From Mycobacterium triplex (GTDB taxonomy: Bacteria > Actinomycetota > Actinomycetes > Mycobacteriales > Mycobacteriaceae), in assembly GCF_000689255.1 (NCBI RefSeq), contig NZ_HG964446.1, positions 1,168,484 through 1,232,483 on the forward strand: a stretch of DNA of 64,000 bases, given 5' to 3'. The notes below the pieces were generated by a model that was not told where the DNA came from, ran no database searches, and worked only from the letters and a program-made list of their open reading frames with translations. The translations under genes and the position numbers were made by a program. Numbering within the stretch: position 1 is the stretch's first letter; each line of letters starts with the position of its first letter. Shown here one piece after another: positions 8,579-17,463 of this stretch.

Positions 8579-9468
8579 GGCAATCGTCCGCCCGGCTTCC
8601 GCAGCCCAAGCCGCGCCACGGACCGTCCGCCGGGTCGTCCCAGCCGGACGATCGGCCGCCGGCCGGGCTGGGCGCGGCGGTTGGCCCGCCGCACGGCGCG
8701 GCGCTGTTCGGGTTTTTCGTCCCACACCTCAGGGTGCGCGGCCAGCCAGCGCTGGTTGCGCACCGCGAAGGGGACGTGGCACAGGTAGGCGATGATGATG
8801 ACCCAGATTAGAACGTAGGGGGCCAGCACCGCCGCCGCCGCACAGATCGCGAGGATGGCCAGCAGCGGCGCGGCCCAGTTCGGTGGCACCGCCGCGGCGT
8901 GCATCTTGCGCATCGGGATCTTGCTGATCATCAACATCGACGTCCCGGTGATCCAGAGGCACAGGAACACCGTCGACGACCACCAGCCGTCGCCGAACTG
9001 CAGCTTGAGGCCGACGAGGCCGATCATCGAGATCGCGCCCGCCGGCGCGGGCATCCCGACGAAGAACTCCCGCGCGTAGGCCGGCCGGGTTCCGTCGTCT
9101 TGCAGCGCGTTGAACCGGGCCAGCCGCAGGACGACGCACACGGCGTACAGCAGCACCACGATCCAGCCGGCCGGCGACGTCTCGAGCAGCGTCACGTAGA
9201 GCACGATCGCCGGGGTCACCCCGAAGTTGACCGCGTCCGCGAGCGAATCGATCTCCTCACCCAGCCGCGACTGCGCGTCCAGGATGCGGGCCACCCGGCC
9301 GTCCAGTCCGTCGAGAATCGCCGCCGCGGCGATCAGCGCCATCGCGGCCTTCGGTTGATGCTCTAGGGCGAACTTGATCGACGTCAGCCCCGCGCAGATG
9401 GACAGCACCGTCATCGCGCTGGGCAGGATCTGCAGGTTGACCGCCCGGCCCCGAATCTTGTTGCTCAT
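8575..9468 (-). CDS. pssA: CDP-diacylglycerol-serine O-phosphatidyltransferase
   Basis: Integral membrane enzyme (297 aa) that makes phosphatidylserine from CDP-diacylglycerol and serine. The CDP-alcohol phosphotransferase signature is intact: DG-x2-AR-x8-G-x3-D-x3-D, read here as DGRVAR followed by GEEIDSLAD about residues 56-80. Several hydrophobic helices follow. The C-terminal 60 residues are very arginine-rich and extend beyond the membrane core. The gene sits between psd (ATGA overlap upstream) and the AAA ATPase (ATGA overlap downstream), the same order as in M. tuberculosis Rv0437c-Rv0435c. Together pssA and psd give phosphatidylethanolamine. Confidence 0.95.
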   Translation of the reverse strand: MSNKIRGRAVNLQILPSAMTVLSICAGLTSIKFALEHQPKAAMALIAAAAILDGLDGRVARILDAQSRLGEEIDSLADAVNFGVTPAIVLYVTLLETSPAGWIVVLLYAVCVVLRLARFNALQDDGTRPAYAREFFVGMPAPAGAISMIGLVGLKLQFGDGWWSSTVFLCLWITGTSMLMISKIPMRKMHAAAVPPNWAAPLLAILAICAAAAVLAPYVLIWVIIIAYLCHVPFAVRNQRWLAAHPEVWDEKPEQRRAVRRANRRAQPGRRPIVRLGRPGGRSVARLGLRKPGGRLP

Positions 9469-10205
9469 CGCAGATCGGCCAATACTGTCTCGCCGGCCAC
9501 CGCGCGCTGCCCGACCGCGACGATAGGCCGGGTGTCCGGCGGTAAGTAAGTGTCCAGCCGCGAGCCGAACCGGATCAGGCCGTAGGTGTCACCGATCGAC
9601 AGTTTGTCCCCGACGTGCGCATCGCAGACGATGCGGCGCGCGATGAGCCCGGCGATCTGCACGGCGACCACCTCGGCGCCGAGCTCGGTCCGGATCCGCA
9701 CGCTGGTGCGCTCGTTTACCTCGCTCGCCGAAGGCAGGTCGGCCGACCCGAAGCGGCCGGGCCGGTGTTGCACGGCGATCACTTCGCCGCCGACCGGGGC
9801 GCGCTGGACGTGGGCGTCCAGGACCGACAGGAAAATGCTGACTCGCGGCAGCGGCGCGTCGCCCATGCTCAGCTCCGCGGGCGGGGCCGCGGAGTCGACC
9901 AGGCAGACGACGCCGTCGGCGGGGGCGACGACGACACCGGGGCGGGTGGGCGGCACCCGCGGTGGGTGCCGGAAGAAAGCGGCGCAGGCGCCGGCGGCCA
10001 GCAGGCCGACCCGGCGCGGCCACCGGTGGTTGCGTCCGGCCAGGGCCAGGGCCAAGCCGGCGGAGATGAACGGCAGCCCGGCGGGATGCACCGGCGGAAC
10101 GGTCTCGCGCACCAACTCGAGCATGTGCCGGGCGCTGACGGTCGGGCCTTGGTAGGACTGGCCTTCCTCGGCGGAATGGCGGGGGCGTCGTGCCACCCGC
10201 GTCAT
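9465..10205 (-). CDS. psd: Phosphatidylserine decarboxylase proenzyme
   Basis: A 246-residue proenzyme that decarboxylates phosphatidylserine to phosphatidylethanolamine. The self-cleavage site that creates the pyruvoyl group is in the C-terminal [11 protein letters not shown] segment, where Gly-Ser is the cleavage bond. A membrane-associating hydrophobic region lies near residues 35-60. The ATG at 10205 is preferred because sequence further upstream is low-quality coding and runs over an MFS remnant. A later ATG ([11 protein letters not shown]) is also possible. Its stop overlaps the pssA start as ATGA, so the two consecutive steps of PE synthesis are translationally coupled. Confidence 0.93.
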   Translation of the reverse strand: MTRVARRPRHSAEEGQSYQGPTVSARHMLELVRETVPPVHPAGLPFISAGLALALAGRNHRWPRRVGLLAAGACAAFFRHPPRVPPTRPGVVVAPADGVVCLVDSAAPPAELSMGDAPLPRVSIFLSVLDAHVQRAPVGGEVIAVQHRPGRFGSADLPSASEVNERTSVRIRTELGAEVVAVQIAGLIARRIVCDAHVGDKLSIGDTYGLIRFGSRLDTYLPPDTRPIVAVGQRAVAGETVLADLR

Positions 10206-10301
10206 CTTACGGAGCCCCGGTGGTCGGTCGCGTCGTCCGGGCCAGCACGCGCATAGGGGGTGCCCGGATTTCGACTGAATCGCGGACGCGCGATGGCGCG
10301 G

Positions 10302-10565
10302 CGACGCGCCGCACACAACTGGCCGGTGCCCACCGCGTTCAGCGCCGCCCACTCGGCGGGCAACGCGGGCTCGGCCATCGCGATCGTCGCCGTCAGCGGC
10401 CGGCCGGGTTAGCTGCTCGGGCCGCCGTTGACCGGCCATCTCGTCGACTGGTTCGGATTGTCCGCGGCGTTGGTGACCATTCCGGTGACGGTCTGCGTCG
10501 CCGCGATCGCGATCCGCTGTACGACCGCATTCGACACGGCCGACGAATTCCACCGACGGGCTTAG
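10302..10565 (+). pseudogene. C-terminal remnant of an MFS transporter
   Basis: In the 356-bp gap between psd and moeA2 the plus strand reads as the tail of a major facilitator protein. A segment beginning [20 protein letters not shown] is broken by an in-frame TAG and continues as [20 protein letters not shown], a motif C-like helix and the last helices, to a stop at 10565. The TAG (about 10413-10415) stands where a tryptophan or similar codon would be expected. No start or N-terminal half is visible. M. tuberculosis, as recalled, has no gene here. Confidence 0.65.
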
Positions 10566-11776
10566 CTCAGATCCCAGACCTGCAATTCGGTCCCGGCCGA
10601 CACTTCGACGACATCCTCGGGAATGTCGAGCAGTCCGTTCGCCGACGCCAGCCAGCGCAGGTGGTGCGAGGCCGGCGGGCCGTAGCTGATCACGCTGCCG
10701 GAGTCGGTGTCGAGAATCGCACGCCGGAATTGGCGCTTGCCTCGCGGCGAGGTCAGTGACTCGGCGAGCACCGCGGGCCGGTGCGGGCGGTACGGATCGG
10801 GCAGCCCCATCGCCGTGCGCAGCGCGGGACGGATGAACACCTCGAAGGACACCAGCGCGCTGACCGGGTTTCCGGGCAGGGTGACGATCGTCGTGCCGGC
10901 GACCCGGCCGACGCCCTGCGGCATGCCGGGTTGCATTGCCACCTTGACGAATTCGACGCCCTGATCGCCATCCCGGCCGAAGGCGTCCTTGACGACCTCG
11001 TAGGCGCCGGCGCTGACACCGCCACTGGTGATGATCAGGTCGACTTCGTTTTCGGGAGCCGCATGCCGATCCAGGATCGAACCGAACTGCGCGACATCGT
11101 CTTCGGCCGTCGCGACGGCGATCACGTCGGCGCCGGCCTCGCGCACCGCCCCGGCCAGCATGATCGAGTTGGACTCGTAGATCTGTCCGGGCCGCAGCGG
11201 GGTGCCCGGGGTCACCAGCTCGGTCCCGGTCGAGATCACCAGCACCCGCTGCCGCGGGATCACCGGCAGCCCAGGCAATCCCAGCGCCGCGGCCAGGCCC
11301 AGCACCGCCGGCGTAACGACCTGGCCCTTGCCCAGCACGGTGGTGCCCGGCGCCACGTCCTCGCCCGCTCGGCGGATGTGCTTGCCGGGCTGTGCACCCT
11401 GGTGAATCGCCACCGAGTCCACGCCGCCGTCGGTGTTCTCCACTGGCACAACGCCCGTCGCGCCCGACGGCATCGGCGCCCCGGTCATGATCCGGTGCGC
11501 CGTTCCGGGTTGCAGCGACAACTGGTCGGTGCGCCCGGCCGGAATGTCCTCGGCCACCGGCAAGACCACCGGGCGCTCGGGGGTGGCGCCCTCGGTGTCC
11601 TCGGCGCGCACCGCGTACCCGTCCATCGCGGAGTTGTCGAACACCGGCAACGCCAGCCCGGCCACCACGTCGTCGGCCAGGACCAGGCCCTGCGCCTGGG
11701 CCAGCGGCACCGTCACGGCGGGGCGGGCACTGATCACTGCAGCTACGACGCGCTGATGTTCCTCGACTGACCGCAC
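10562..11776 (-). CDS. moeA2: Molybdopterin molybdenumtransferase MoeA (moeA2)
   Basis: A 404-residue MoeA that inserts molybdate into adenylylated molybdopterin in molybdenum cofactor synthesis. The family signature [14 protein letters not shown] occurs near residues 44-57 and the MPT-binding core includes [11 protein letters not shown] and TSGGVSAG. The C-terminal beta domain is complete. The start is GTG (11776), 64 bp from the divergent VOC gene. The size agrees with Rv0438c, which also precedes psd in M. tuberculosis, but there psd follows directly whereas an MFS remnant intervenes here. The stop overlaps that of the remnant by four bases. Confidence 0.92.
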   Translation of the reverse strand: MRSVEEHQRVVAAVISARPAVTVPLAQAQGLVLADDVVAGLALPVFDNSAMDGYAVRAEDTEGATPERPVVLPVAEDIPAGRTDQLSLQPGTAHRIMTGAPMPSGATGVVPVENTDGGVDSVAIHQGAQPGKHIRRAGEDVAPGTTVLGKGQVVTPAVLGLAAALGLPGLPVIPRQRVLVISTGTELVTPGTPLRPGQIYESNSIMLAGAVREAGADVIAVATAEDDVAQFGSILDRHAAPENEVDLIITSGGVSAGAYEVVKDAFGRDGDQGVEFVKVAMQPGMPQGVGRVAGTTIVTLPGNPVSALVSFEVFIRPALRTAMGLPDPYRPHRPAVLAESLTSPRGKRQFRRAILDTDSGSVISYGPPASHHLRWLASANGLLDIPEDVVEVSAGTELQVWDLS

Positions 11777-11840
11777 CCGGCCATTATCGGCCTCTCGGAC
11801 TTTGGCGCTATCAGCGCTACCCCCACGTAGAGTCGAGAAC

Positions 11841-12320
11841 GTGATTACCGGGTTAGCTCACACCGGGGTGTGCGTCTCGGATTGTGAGGCCGCCGTGGCG
11901 TTCTACCGAGACGTGTTGGGCCTACGTGTGCTGTCGCCGCCGTATGTGATGGCCGGTAACGCGATTCGCAACGACATGGGTGAGCTGGTGACCGATCCGA
12001 CCATGAAGGCGGCCATCGTCGGCTTTGCCGACGGCAGCGACCGTGTCCTGGAGGTGATCGAGTACCTCAACGTCGACGGTGGGCACCAGCGAGCCGCCGC
12101 GGCCCTGACCGATTACGGGCTCTCGCACGTCGGGCTGATTTGTGAGGATCTCGACGCCACCCGCGCCGAACTCGAGGGCAAGGGAGTCCGGTTCCTGGTG
12201 AGCGGAATAGCCGACGTTGCGCGGGTGCGCACCAGCTGGTTCGTCGATCCGTGGGGCGTGGTGTTCATCCTGGTGGAAAAGAGCCGGCCCGAGCGACCCT
12301 ACTTCGCGCAATGGGACTGA
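11841..12320 (+). CDS. VOC (glyoxalase/dioxygenase-fold) protein
   Basis: A 159-residue vicinal-oxygen-chelate protein built of two beta-alpha-beta-beta-beta modules. The first opens with HTGVCVSDCEAAVAFYRDVLGL and the second with LSHVGLICEDLDATRAEL, with a closing DPWGVVFILVE segment. The N-terminal His of each module and the C-terminal Glu are plausible metal ligands. The GTG at 11841 is taken as the start because the glyoxalase fold begins directly after it. The stop lies inside the start region of the following monooxygenase gene (10-bp overlap), so the two are likely co-translated. The substrate is unknown. Confidence 0.82.
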   Translation: MITGLAHTGVCVSDCEAAVAFYRDVLGLRVLSPPYVMAGNAIRNDMGELVTDPTMKAAIVGFADGSDRVLEVIEYLNVDGGHQRAAAALTDYGLSHVGLICEDLDATRAELEGKGVRFLVSGIADVARVRTSWFVDPWGVVFILVEKSRPERPYFAQWD

Positions 12321-13753
12321 AGCCGCGGGTCGGGGTCATCGGCGCGGGCGCCGGCGGCATCGCGATGGGCATCCAGCTGGCGCAGGGCGGTTATGACTTC
12401 GCCCTCTTCGACCGTGCCGACGGATTCGGAGGCACCTGGCGGCACAATACTTTTCCGGGCGCGGCCTGCGATGTGCCCTCACATCTGTACTCGTATTCGT
12501 TCGCGCTGAATCCGCGCTGGAGCAAGACTTATGCGAACCAACCCGAAATCCTGGCCTACCTCGAAAGGGTGGCCGCCGAGCACGGGCTGGGCCCGCATTT
12601 GCGGCCGCACACGTCGATCAGCACGGTGCGCTGGTCGGACAGCGAGCGACGATGGACGCTGATCACCGACGACGGCGATGAGCACGAGTTCGACGCCGTG
12701 GTCAGCGCCGTCGGGATGCTCGATGTGCCCCACGTTCCGGATATTCCAGGCGCACAACGGTTTCGGGGCCGGCAATTCCACTCCGCGCGCTGGGATCACA
12801 GCAAGTCGACGGCCGGCGAGCGGGTCGCGTCCATCGGCACCGGCGCCAGCGCTATCCAGTACGTCCCGGCGATTGCCCCAGAAACCGCGCATCTCACCGT
12901 GTTTCAGCGGACCCCGATCTGGATCTCACCCCGCTTCGATTTTCCGTTCACCCCGCAGCAGCACGCGGAGTTCGAACGCGATCCCGCGGCGGTGCAGAAA
13001 CTGCGCGACGAGGCCTTCGACGCCTACGAGTCATCCAGTTTCGACGTCGACGCCGACCAGACGCGCGAAGCCACCGAGCTCGCCCGCAGTTATTTGCATC
13101 GTAAGGTCGCCGATCCCGAGCTGCGCGCCAAGCTGACGCCGGACTACCCGGTGGGGTGCAAGCGGCCGCTGATGTCGCGTGAGTGGTACCCGACGTTCGG
13201 GTTGCCGAACGTCAGCCTGGAAACCAACGCGATCGCCGAGATTACCGAACGCGGCCTGCGCACCGCCGACGGTGCCGAGCACCGCGTCGACACCATCATC
13301 TACGGCACTGGCTTCAAAGCCGCCGACTACCTCGCCAGCATCGACGTGTACGGGACCGGTGGCCGGCACCTGCGAGACGACTGGAGCGACGGCGCGGAGG
13401 CCTACCTGGGCACGCTGGTCGCGGGCTACCCGAACTTCTTTATGCTCTACGGCCCCAACACCAATGGCGTCAACTCAATCATCTACATCCACGAGGCGCA
13501 GACGACGTTCATCCGCCAGATCCTCGACATGCTAGGCGGTCGCGGGGCGCGAACCATTGAGGTGACCCCGGGCGCGCAGCGCCGCTACAACGACGAGATC
13601 CAGGCCGCGATGGCGGGCAAGGTGTGGTTGGCCTGCACCAACTACTTTCGCCATCCCAGCGGCAAGGTCGTCACCCAATTGCCTTACAGCGGAAGGACAT
13701 TCTTTGAACGCACCCGCACGCTGGTCGACGGCGACTACCGGCTGCGCGCCTAG
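12311..13753 (+). CDS. FAD-dependent monooxygenase, Baeyer-Villiger type
   Basis: A 480-residue flavoprotein. The N-terminal dinucleotide motif GAGAGG binds FAD, the second Rossmann motif GTGASA binds NADPH, and between them FRGRQFHSARW matches the Baeyer-Villiger fingerprint FxGxxxHxxxW. Such enzymes insert oxygen next to a ketone to give an ester or lactone. The gene overlaps the VOC gene by 10 bp, and its stop overlaps by 4 bp the stop of a convergent CocE-type hydrolase, an enzyme that could hydrolyse an ester product. The substrate is not predictable; activating prodrugs (as EthA does) is only one possibility for the family. Confidence 0.88.
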   Translation: MGLKPRVGVIGAGAGGIAMGIQLAQGGYDFALFDRADGFGGTWRHNTFPGAACDVPSHLYSYSFALNPRWSKTYANQPEILAYLERVAAEHGLGPHLRPHTSISTVRWSDSERRWTLITDDGDEHEFDAVVSAVGMLDVPHVPDIPGAQRFRGRQFHSARWDHSKSTAGERVASIGTGASAIQYVPAIAPETAHLTVFQRTPIWISPRFDFPFTPQQHAEFERDPAAVQKLRDEAFDAYESSSFDVDADQTREATELARSYLHRKVADPELRAKLTPDYPVGCKRPLMSREWYPTFGLPNVSLETNAIAEITERGLRTADGAEHRVDTIIYGTGFKAADYLASIDVYGTGGRHLRDDWSDGAEAYLGTLVAGYPNFFMLYGPNTNGVNSIIYIHEAQTTFIRQILDMLGGRGARTIEVTPGAQRRYNDEIQAAMAGKVWLACTNYFRHPSGKVVTQLPYSGRTFFERTRTLVDGDYRLRA

Positions 13754-15510
13754 ATCTCGCCGAGCACCGGCAGCAGCAGCCGCGACGACGATCGCACGGT
13801 GTTGATCGTGCTGGTGCCGACGGGCGCGTGACGGAAGTCCATGATCGCTGGAACTTCGGGATTCTGGTCGTCGCTGCTGAGCGTCAGCCGGATGCGATGT
13901 CCGCGGCGGAACCGGCGTGCGTTGGGGATCAACGGGATTCGGTACACGACGTCTTCGCCGATGGGAACCCCGACCGCGGTCCGGCACGGCAGCACCGGGG
14001 CGCCCGGACGGCTGGCGTCCTCGTCGACCTCGCGCAAACTGGCCCGAAGCCAGCCACTTGTGAGGTGGTCGACCAGCGAGCCGTCTGCGGCAATGTCGGA
14101 CACGGTCACGATCCATCCGGTGTCCAATGCCGTCGTCGAGGCGACCAGTCGCAGCTCGATGTCGCCGGCCACGTCCAAGTCCTCGTCCAACGGTGCGGTG
14201 GTCCAGGTCAGCAGCGACGGTGGATCGATCTCACTGGGCCTGGCGCGGTTGAGTCCGCTTCCCAGGGCCCAGTATTCGCGGCTGCCGGGCTCGCCCTCGT
14301 CGGCGGCGAGGCCTCCGTCGGCACGCAGGGCGAACTCCACATGGGAGCTGTTCAGCGGCGGCCACGACTCCTCCGCCTGCCACTCGTCGGCTTCGGGCAG
14401 GAAGTAGCGGAACGCGGGACCCTCGAGAATCCCCGTGTCCTGTCCCTTGAGCCAATGGTCGTACCACGCCAGCGCCTCGATGTGCATGCTCTCCCACGGC
14501 CAGGTCAGGCCGTATTTGCCGAGCATCGCGACCCGGACACACGGGCTCTTGGTCAGGTTGCGCAGCGTCGCAAAGGTCGACGGCAGATGAAGCGGCGCGT
14601 TCTCCCAATCGCAGCCCAAATAGACTGGTATGTCGATTTTTTCGAGCAGCGGGGTCAGGTCGCGTTCGTCCCACCAGGCATCGCGTATCGGATGTTTGAC
14701 GACGGCGTTCTGCCAGAGCTCGTCCCACGGGCGCGGCGGATGGGGAAGTTTCATCAGCAGGTCGAGCACCCCCTTGGCCGATTCGCCGTTCATCGTCGCG
14801 AACTTCTGGTGGATCGGGGGCAGATTCAGCAGCCGCCGCGCAATGGCGAACGGCGCGCTGCGGTAGAACCGGTCGCTCTTCGGTGCCGTCAGCCCAAGCA
14901 TCGACAGAAACGAACTGACGAATTTCGTACTGGGCAGGCCGTGGTGTGTGGCGCCTTCGTAGAGATCGCTGGTGACGGCGAACGGAAAGATGGCCTTGAG
15001 ATGTGGGGGCCGTTCGACGGCGGCCTCGAGCTGAGTCATGGCGAAGTAACTGATGCCCAGCATGCCGACATTGCCGTCACACCAAGGCTGTTCGGCGACC
15101 CACTCGATCACGTCGTGCATGTCGCGGCGCTCTTGGCTGTCGAAGAAGGCGAAAGTTCCACCGGAGCCGCCGGTTCCACGCAGGTTGACGATGAGGTGGA
15201 CATAACCGCGCGGCACCCAGAAGTCGGTGGCCCCCGCTTCGATGAAGCCGGCCGGCGCGCCGAGGTCTTGTATCTGCCGGGCGTAGGGAGACGCGGCCAC
15301 CAGCGCCGGAAACGAGCCGTCGGCGTCCGGCCGATAGATGTCGGCGACCAACTCGATCCCGTCGCGCATCGGGATTTTGACGTTGAAGTGCTTGCGAATG
15401 CGGTACCGCGGCTGGCTCAGGTTGCCGAATTCGCGGCCCGATGTCTGCGGCCCGTTCAGCCGACGCTGGCCTGGCTCGATTCCGGCGACGCGCTTCGAAG
15501 TGGTGCTCAT
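13750..15510 (-). CDS. CocE/NonD-family hydrolase (X-Pro dipeptidyl-peptidase S15-like)
   Basis: A 586-residue alpha/beta hydrolase followed by a C-terminal jelly-roll domain, as in cocaine esterase. The nucleophile is the Ser in GISYFAM (about residue 160). Asp and His of the triad are expected in the later GCDWENAP and SMHIEALAWYDHW regions. The start ATG at 15510 was chosen because it abuts the operator region at 15538-15575; sequence upstream is intergenic. It is divergent from a TetR gene and convergent with the monooxygenase gene. There is no signal peptide. It likely cleaves esters or acylated amines; the substrate is unknown. Confidence 0.85.
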   Translation of the reverse strand: MSTTSKRVAGIEPGQRRLNGPQTSGREFGNLSQPRYRIRKHFNVKIPMRDGIELVADIYRPDADGSFPALVAASPYARQIQDLGAPAGFIEAGATDFWVPRGYVHLIVNLRGTGGSGGTFAFFDSQERRDMHDVIEWVAEQPWCDGNVGMLGISYFAMTQLEAAVERPPHLKAIFPFAVTSDLYEGATHHGLPSTKFVSSFLSMLGLTAPKSDRFYRSAPFAIARRLLNLPPIHQKFATMNGESAKGVLDLLMKLPHPPRPWDELWQNAVVKHPIRDAWWDERDLTPLLEKIDIPVYLGCDWENAPLHLPSTFATLRNLTKSPCVRVAMLGKYGLTWPWESMHIEALAWYDHWLKGQDTGILEGPAFRYFLPEADEWQAEESWPPLNSSHVEFALRADGGLAADEGEPGSREYWALGSGLNRARPSEIDPPSLLTWTTAPLDEDLDVAGDIELRLVASTTALDTGWIVTVSDIAADGSLVDHLTSGWLRASLREVDEDASRPGAPVLPCRTAVGVPIGEDVVYRIPLIPNARRFRRGHRIRLTLSSDDQNPEVPAIMDFRHAPVGTSTINTVRSSSRLLLPVLGEI

Positions 15511-15537
15511 GGGCTCTCCAAAAGTTTCATACTGCGT

Positions 15538-15575
15538 TGAGATGGTCTCACGGTACGTTGAGACAAGTTTCAACG
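15538..15575. promoter_or_regulatory. Two tandem palindromic operators between CocE-like hydrolase and TetR gene
   Basis: Site one is TGAGATGGTCTCA (15538-15550), with perfect 5-base arms. Site two is CGTTGAGACAAGTTTCAACG (15556-15575), a 20-bp imperfect palindrome with 8 of 10 base pairs. Both are preceded by CGTTGAGA, repeated with a 21-bp period, i.e. two helical turns. They sit between divergent start codons and are likely bound by the TetR protein encoded at 15594. Confidence 0.6.
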
Positions 15576-15593
15576 CAAGGGGAAATTCACGAT

Positions 15594-16205
15594 ATGATGA
15601 AACTCGTGCCGAAGAGATCGTTAACTCCCGGCCCGCGGGATGAACGCGGGGTGCTGGCGGCCCGGATCGTGGCCGCGGCCCGCGACGAGTTCGCCCGTCA
15701 CGGGTGGGCCGGAAGCACCATCCGGGCCGTCGCCCGGGCGGCCGACGTCGACCCCGCGCTGGTCTATCACTACTTCGGCTCGAAGGAAGGCCTGCTGGAC
15801 GCCGCGACGAACCCACCCCAGAAGTTCCTGGACAACGTCGCCGCGGCGTGGACCACGCCGATCGATCAGCTCGGCGCCGCGTTGATCACGCTGCTGCTGG
15901 CCAGCTGGGCCGACGACGAGGTCGGCCCGACGCTGCGGGCGATCCTGCAGACCGCCGCGCACGAACCGGCCACCCGCGAGAAGCTGCGCCGCGTCGTCGA
16001 GGGCAGCCTGATGGGCGTCGCGGAACTCGGCAACGACGAACGTGACCGGCTGGTCCGCAGCGGGCTGATCTCGTCACAGATGATGGGCTTCGCGCTGATG
16101 CGCTACGTGTGGAAGATCGAGCCCATCGCCTCGATGACCGACGACGAGGTGATCGCCGCGATCGCGCCCAACCTGCAGCGCTACGTCAGCGGTCAGATCC
16201 AGTAG
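15594..16205 (+). CDS. TetR-family transcriptional regulator
   Basis: A 203-residue TetR regulator. A DNA-binding domain with the segment STIRAVARAADVDPALVYHYFGSKEGLLDAA, shown here by its parts, occupies about residues 35-65. The C-terminal ligand domain resembles the TetR_C_33-type found in many mycobacterial regulators. Two adjacent ATGs (15594, 15597) are possible starts. The intergenic region toward the divergent hydrolase gene contains two palindromes, so autoregulation and control of the hydrolase are likely. The 3' end overlaps the convergent cupin gene by 13 bp. Confidence 0.88.
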   Translation: MMKLVPKRSLTPGPRDERGVLAARIVAAARDEFARHGWAGSTIRAVARAADVDPALVYHYFGSKEGLLDAATNPPQKFLDNVAAAWTTPIDQLGAALITLLLASWADDEVGPTLRAILQTAAHEPATREKLRRVVEGSLMGVAELGNDERDRLVRSGLISSQMMGFALMRYVWKIEPIASMTDDEVIAAIAPNLQRYVSGQIQ

Positions 16206-16684
16206 TTGTCGTGGCGGATGAACCACTCGCGCCGTTGGTCGTCGGTCATGTCGGCCAGCGCGCCGAAGCCCTCGAAGTAGGCCTCGCGCGGTGCGCCGGG
16301 CGCGAACAGCATCAGGATCGACGTGGGTTCGTCGGCCTCGTTGCGGAAACCGTGGATGCCGCCCGGCGGGACGTAGAGGAAGTCGCCCTGGTGTCCATCG
16401 GTCCAGTCGGTGCCGTCGTAGAGCTTGATCGTCCCGGACAGCACGAAGAAGGCCTCCGACATGGCCCGGTGAAAATGGGCCGGGGGTCCGCCGCCGGCCG
16501 GGGCGATGTCGACGCGGTACAGGCCGTAGTCGCCGTTGGTTGCCTGCTGGTCGGCGAGGTAGTGGTATTTGACGGCGGCGCTTTGGTAGTCCGGCGGGGA
16601 GTCGGCCCGCCTGAGCCAGGCGCTGACCTCTGGCTCGTCGGCGGTGTAGCGGGGCGGCGGATACGGCGGCACGACCAACGACAT
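16193..16684 (-). CDS. Cupin-domain protein
   Basis: A 163-residue single-domain cupin. Motif 1 is the GGGPPAHFHRAMSEAFFVLSG region (given in part: two His and the Glu as metal ligands, about residues 66-80). Motif 2 is PPGGIHGFRN around residue 107, with its His as the fourth ligand. The fold usually binds a metal and may be a dioxygenase, isomerase or small-molecule sensor. The ATG at 16684 almost coincides with the possible start of the divergent M24-like gene. No substrate clue is present. Confidence 0.82.
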   Translation of the reverse strand: MSLVVPPYPPPRYTADEPEVSAWLRRADSPPDYQSAAVKYHYLADQQATNGDYGLYRVDIAPAGGGPPAHFHRAMSEAFFVLSGTIKLYDGTDWTDGHQGDFLYVPPGGIHGFRNEADEPTSILMLFAPGAPREAYFEGFGALADMTDDQRREWFIRHDNYWI

Positions 16685-16715
16685 GGTTTCCAGCCTGCCA
16701 GTTAGCATCGCGTGG

Positions 16716-17408
16716 GTGGAGTTCCCGGAAGACGTGCGAGTAGCGCGTCTGGTGGACGCCCAGGCCAAGGCGGCGCAACTGTTCGACGAGATCGAACGGC
16801 GCGCGATGATCCGCCCCGGCGTCGGAGAGCAGGCGCTATCCGACGAGATCCGCGACCTGGCCGCCGAGATGTTCGGCGTGACCCGGCATTGGCACCGGCG
16901 GATCGTGCGCGCCGGTGAGAACACCTTGCTGCCCTTCAAGGAGCATCCGCCGGACCGGGTGATCGCCGCCGACGACATCGCGTTCCTCGACCTGGGGCCG
17001 ATCTTCGAGGAGTGGGAGGCCGACTTCGGGCGCACCTTCGTGCTGGGCGATGATCCGGCCAAAACCGCTGTCCGCGAAGCACTTCCGCGGGTGTGGCAGG
17101 CCGGGCGGGATTACTTCGACGCGCACGCCTGCGTCACCGGCGCCGAGCTGTACAACCATGTCGTCGACGTCGCGCGCGCCGAGGGTTTCGAGTGGGGCAG
17201 CCCGATCGCCGGTCACCTGGTCGGCGAGTTTCCGCACAAGAAGATCTCCGGCGACGGCGCCCAGTGGTACATCAGGCCCGGCTCGCGCAAACCCCTGCGG
17301 CGCGAAGACGCCGGCGGGCGGCCGTGCCACTGGATCCTGGAGATCCATCTGGTCGACCGCCCGCGTGGTTTTGGCGGCTTCTACGAGCAGCTGCTCGATC
17401 TGCCGTAA
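16716..17408 (+). CDS. M24 (pita-bread fold) metallopeptidase-like protein
   Basis: A 230-residue protein consisting of only the pita-bread catalytic domain of M24 peptidases (methionine aminopeptidase/prolidase fold). Candidate metal ligands are in order: Asp of FLDLGP, Asp of EADFGRTF, His of AGHLVGEF, Glu of ILEIHLV and the final Glu of GGFYEQLL. So all five positions look occupied, though the last is less certain. The start is uncertain: GTG at 16716 or ATG at 16683, the latter overlapping the cupin start codon. The gene converges on an SDR gene across a 20-bp perfect palindrome. The substrate is unknown and the protein may act on non-peptide C-N bonds. Confidence 0.75.
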   Translation: MEFPEDVRVARLVDAQAKAAQLFDEIERRAMIRPGVGEQALSDEIRDLAAEMFGVTRHWHRRIVRAGENTLLPFKEHPPDRVIAADDIAFLDLGPIFEEWEADFGRTFVLGDDPAKTAVREALPRVWQAGRDYFDAHACVTGAELYNHVVDVARAEGFEWGSPIAGHLVGEFPHKKISGDGAQWYIRPGSRKPLRREDAGGRPCHWILEIHLVDRPRGFGGFYEQLLDLP

Positions 17409-17420
17409 TTCCGATCGCAA

Positions 17421-17440
17421 GCCCGGCGCATGCGCCGGGC
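17421..17440. terminator. 20-bp perfect palindrome between convergent genes
   Basis: GCCCGGCGCATGCGCCGGGC is a perfect 20-bp inverted repeat in the 55-bp gap between the M24-like gene and the SDR gene, which converge. It can form a strong hairpin in both transcripts but lacks a U-run, so it would be a non-canonical bidirectional terminator of the kind common in mycobacteria. Confidence 0.6.
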
Positions 17441-17463
17441 GTAGCGGGTCGGCACCATCTGGC

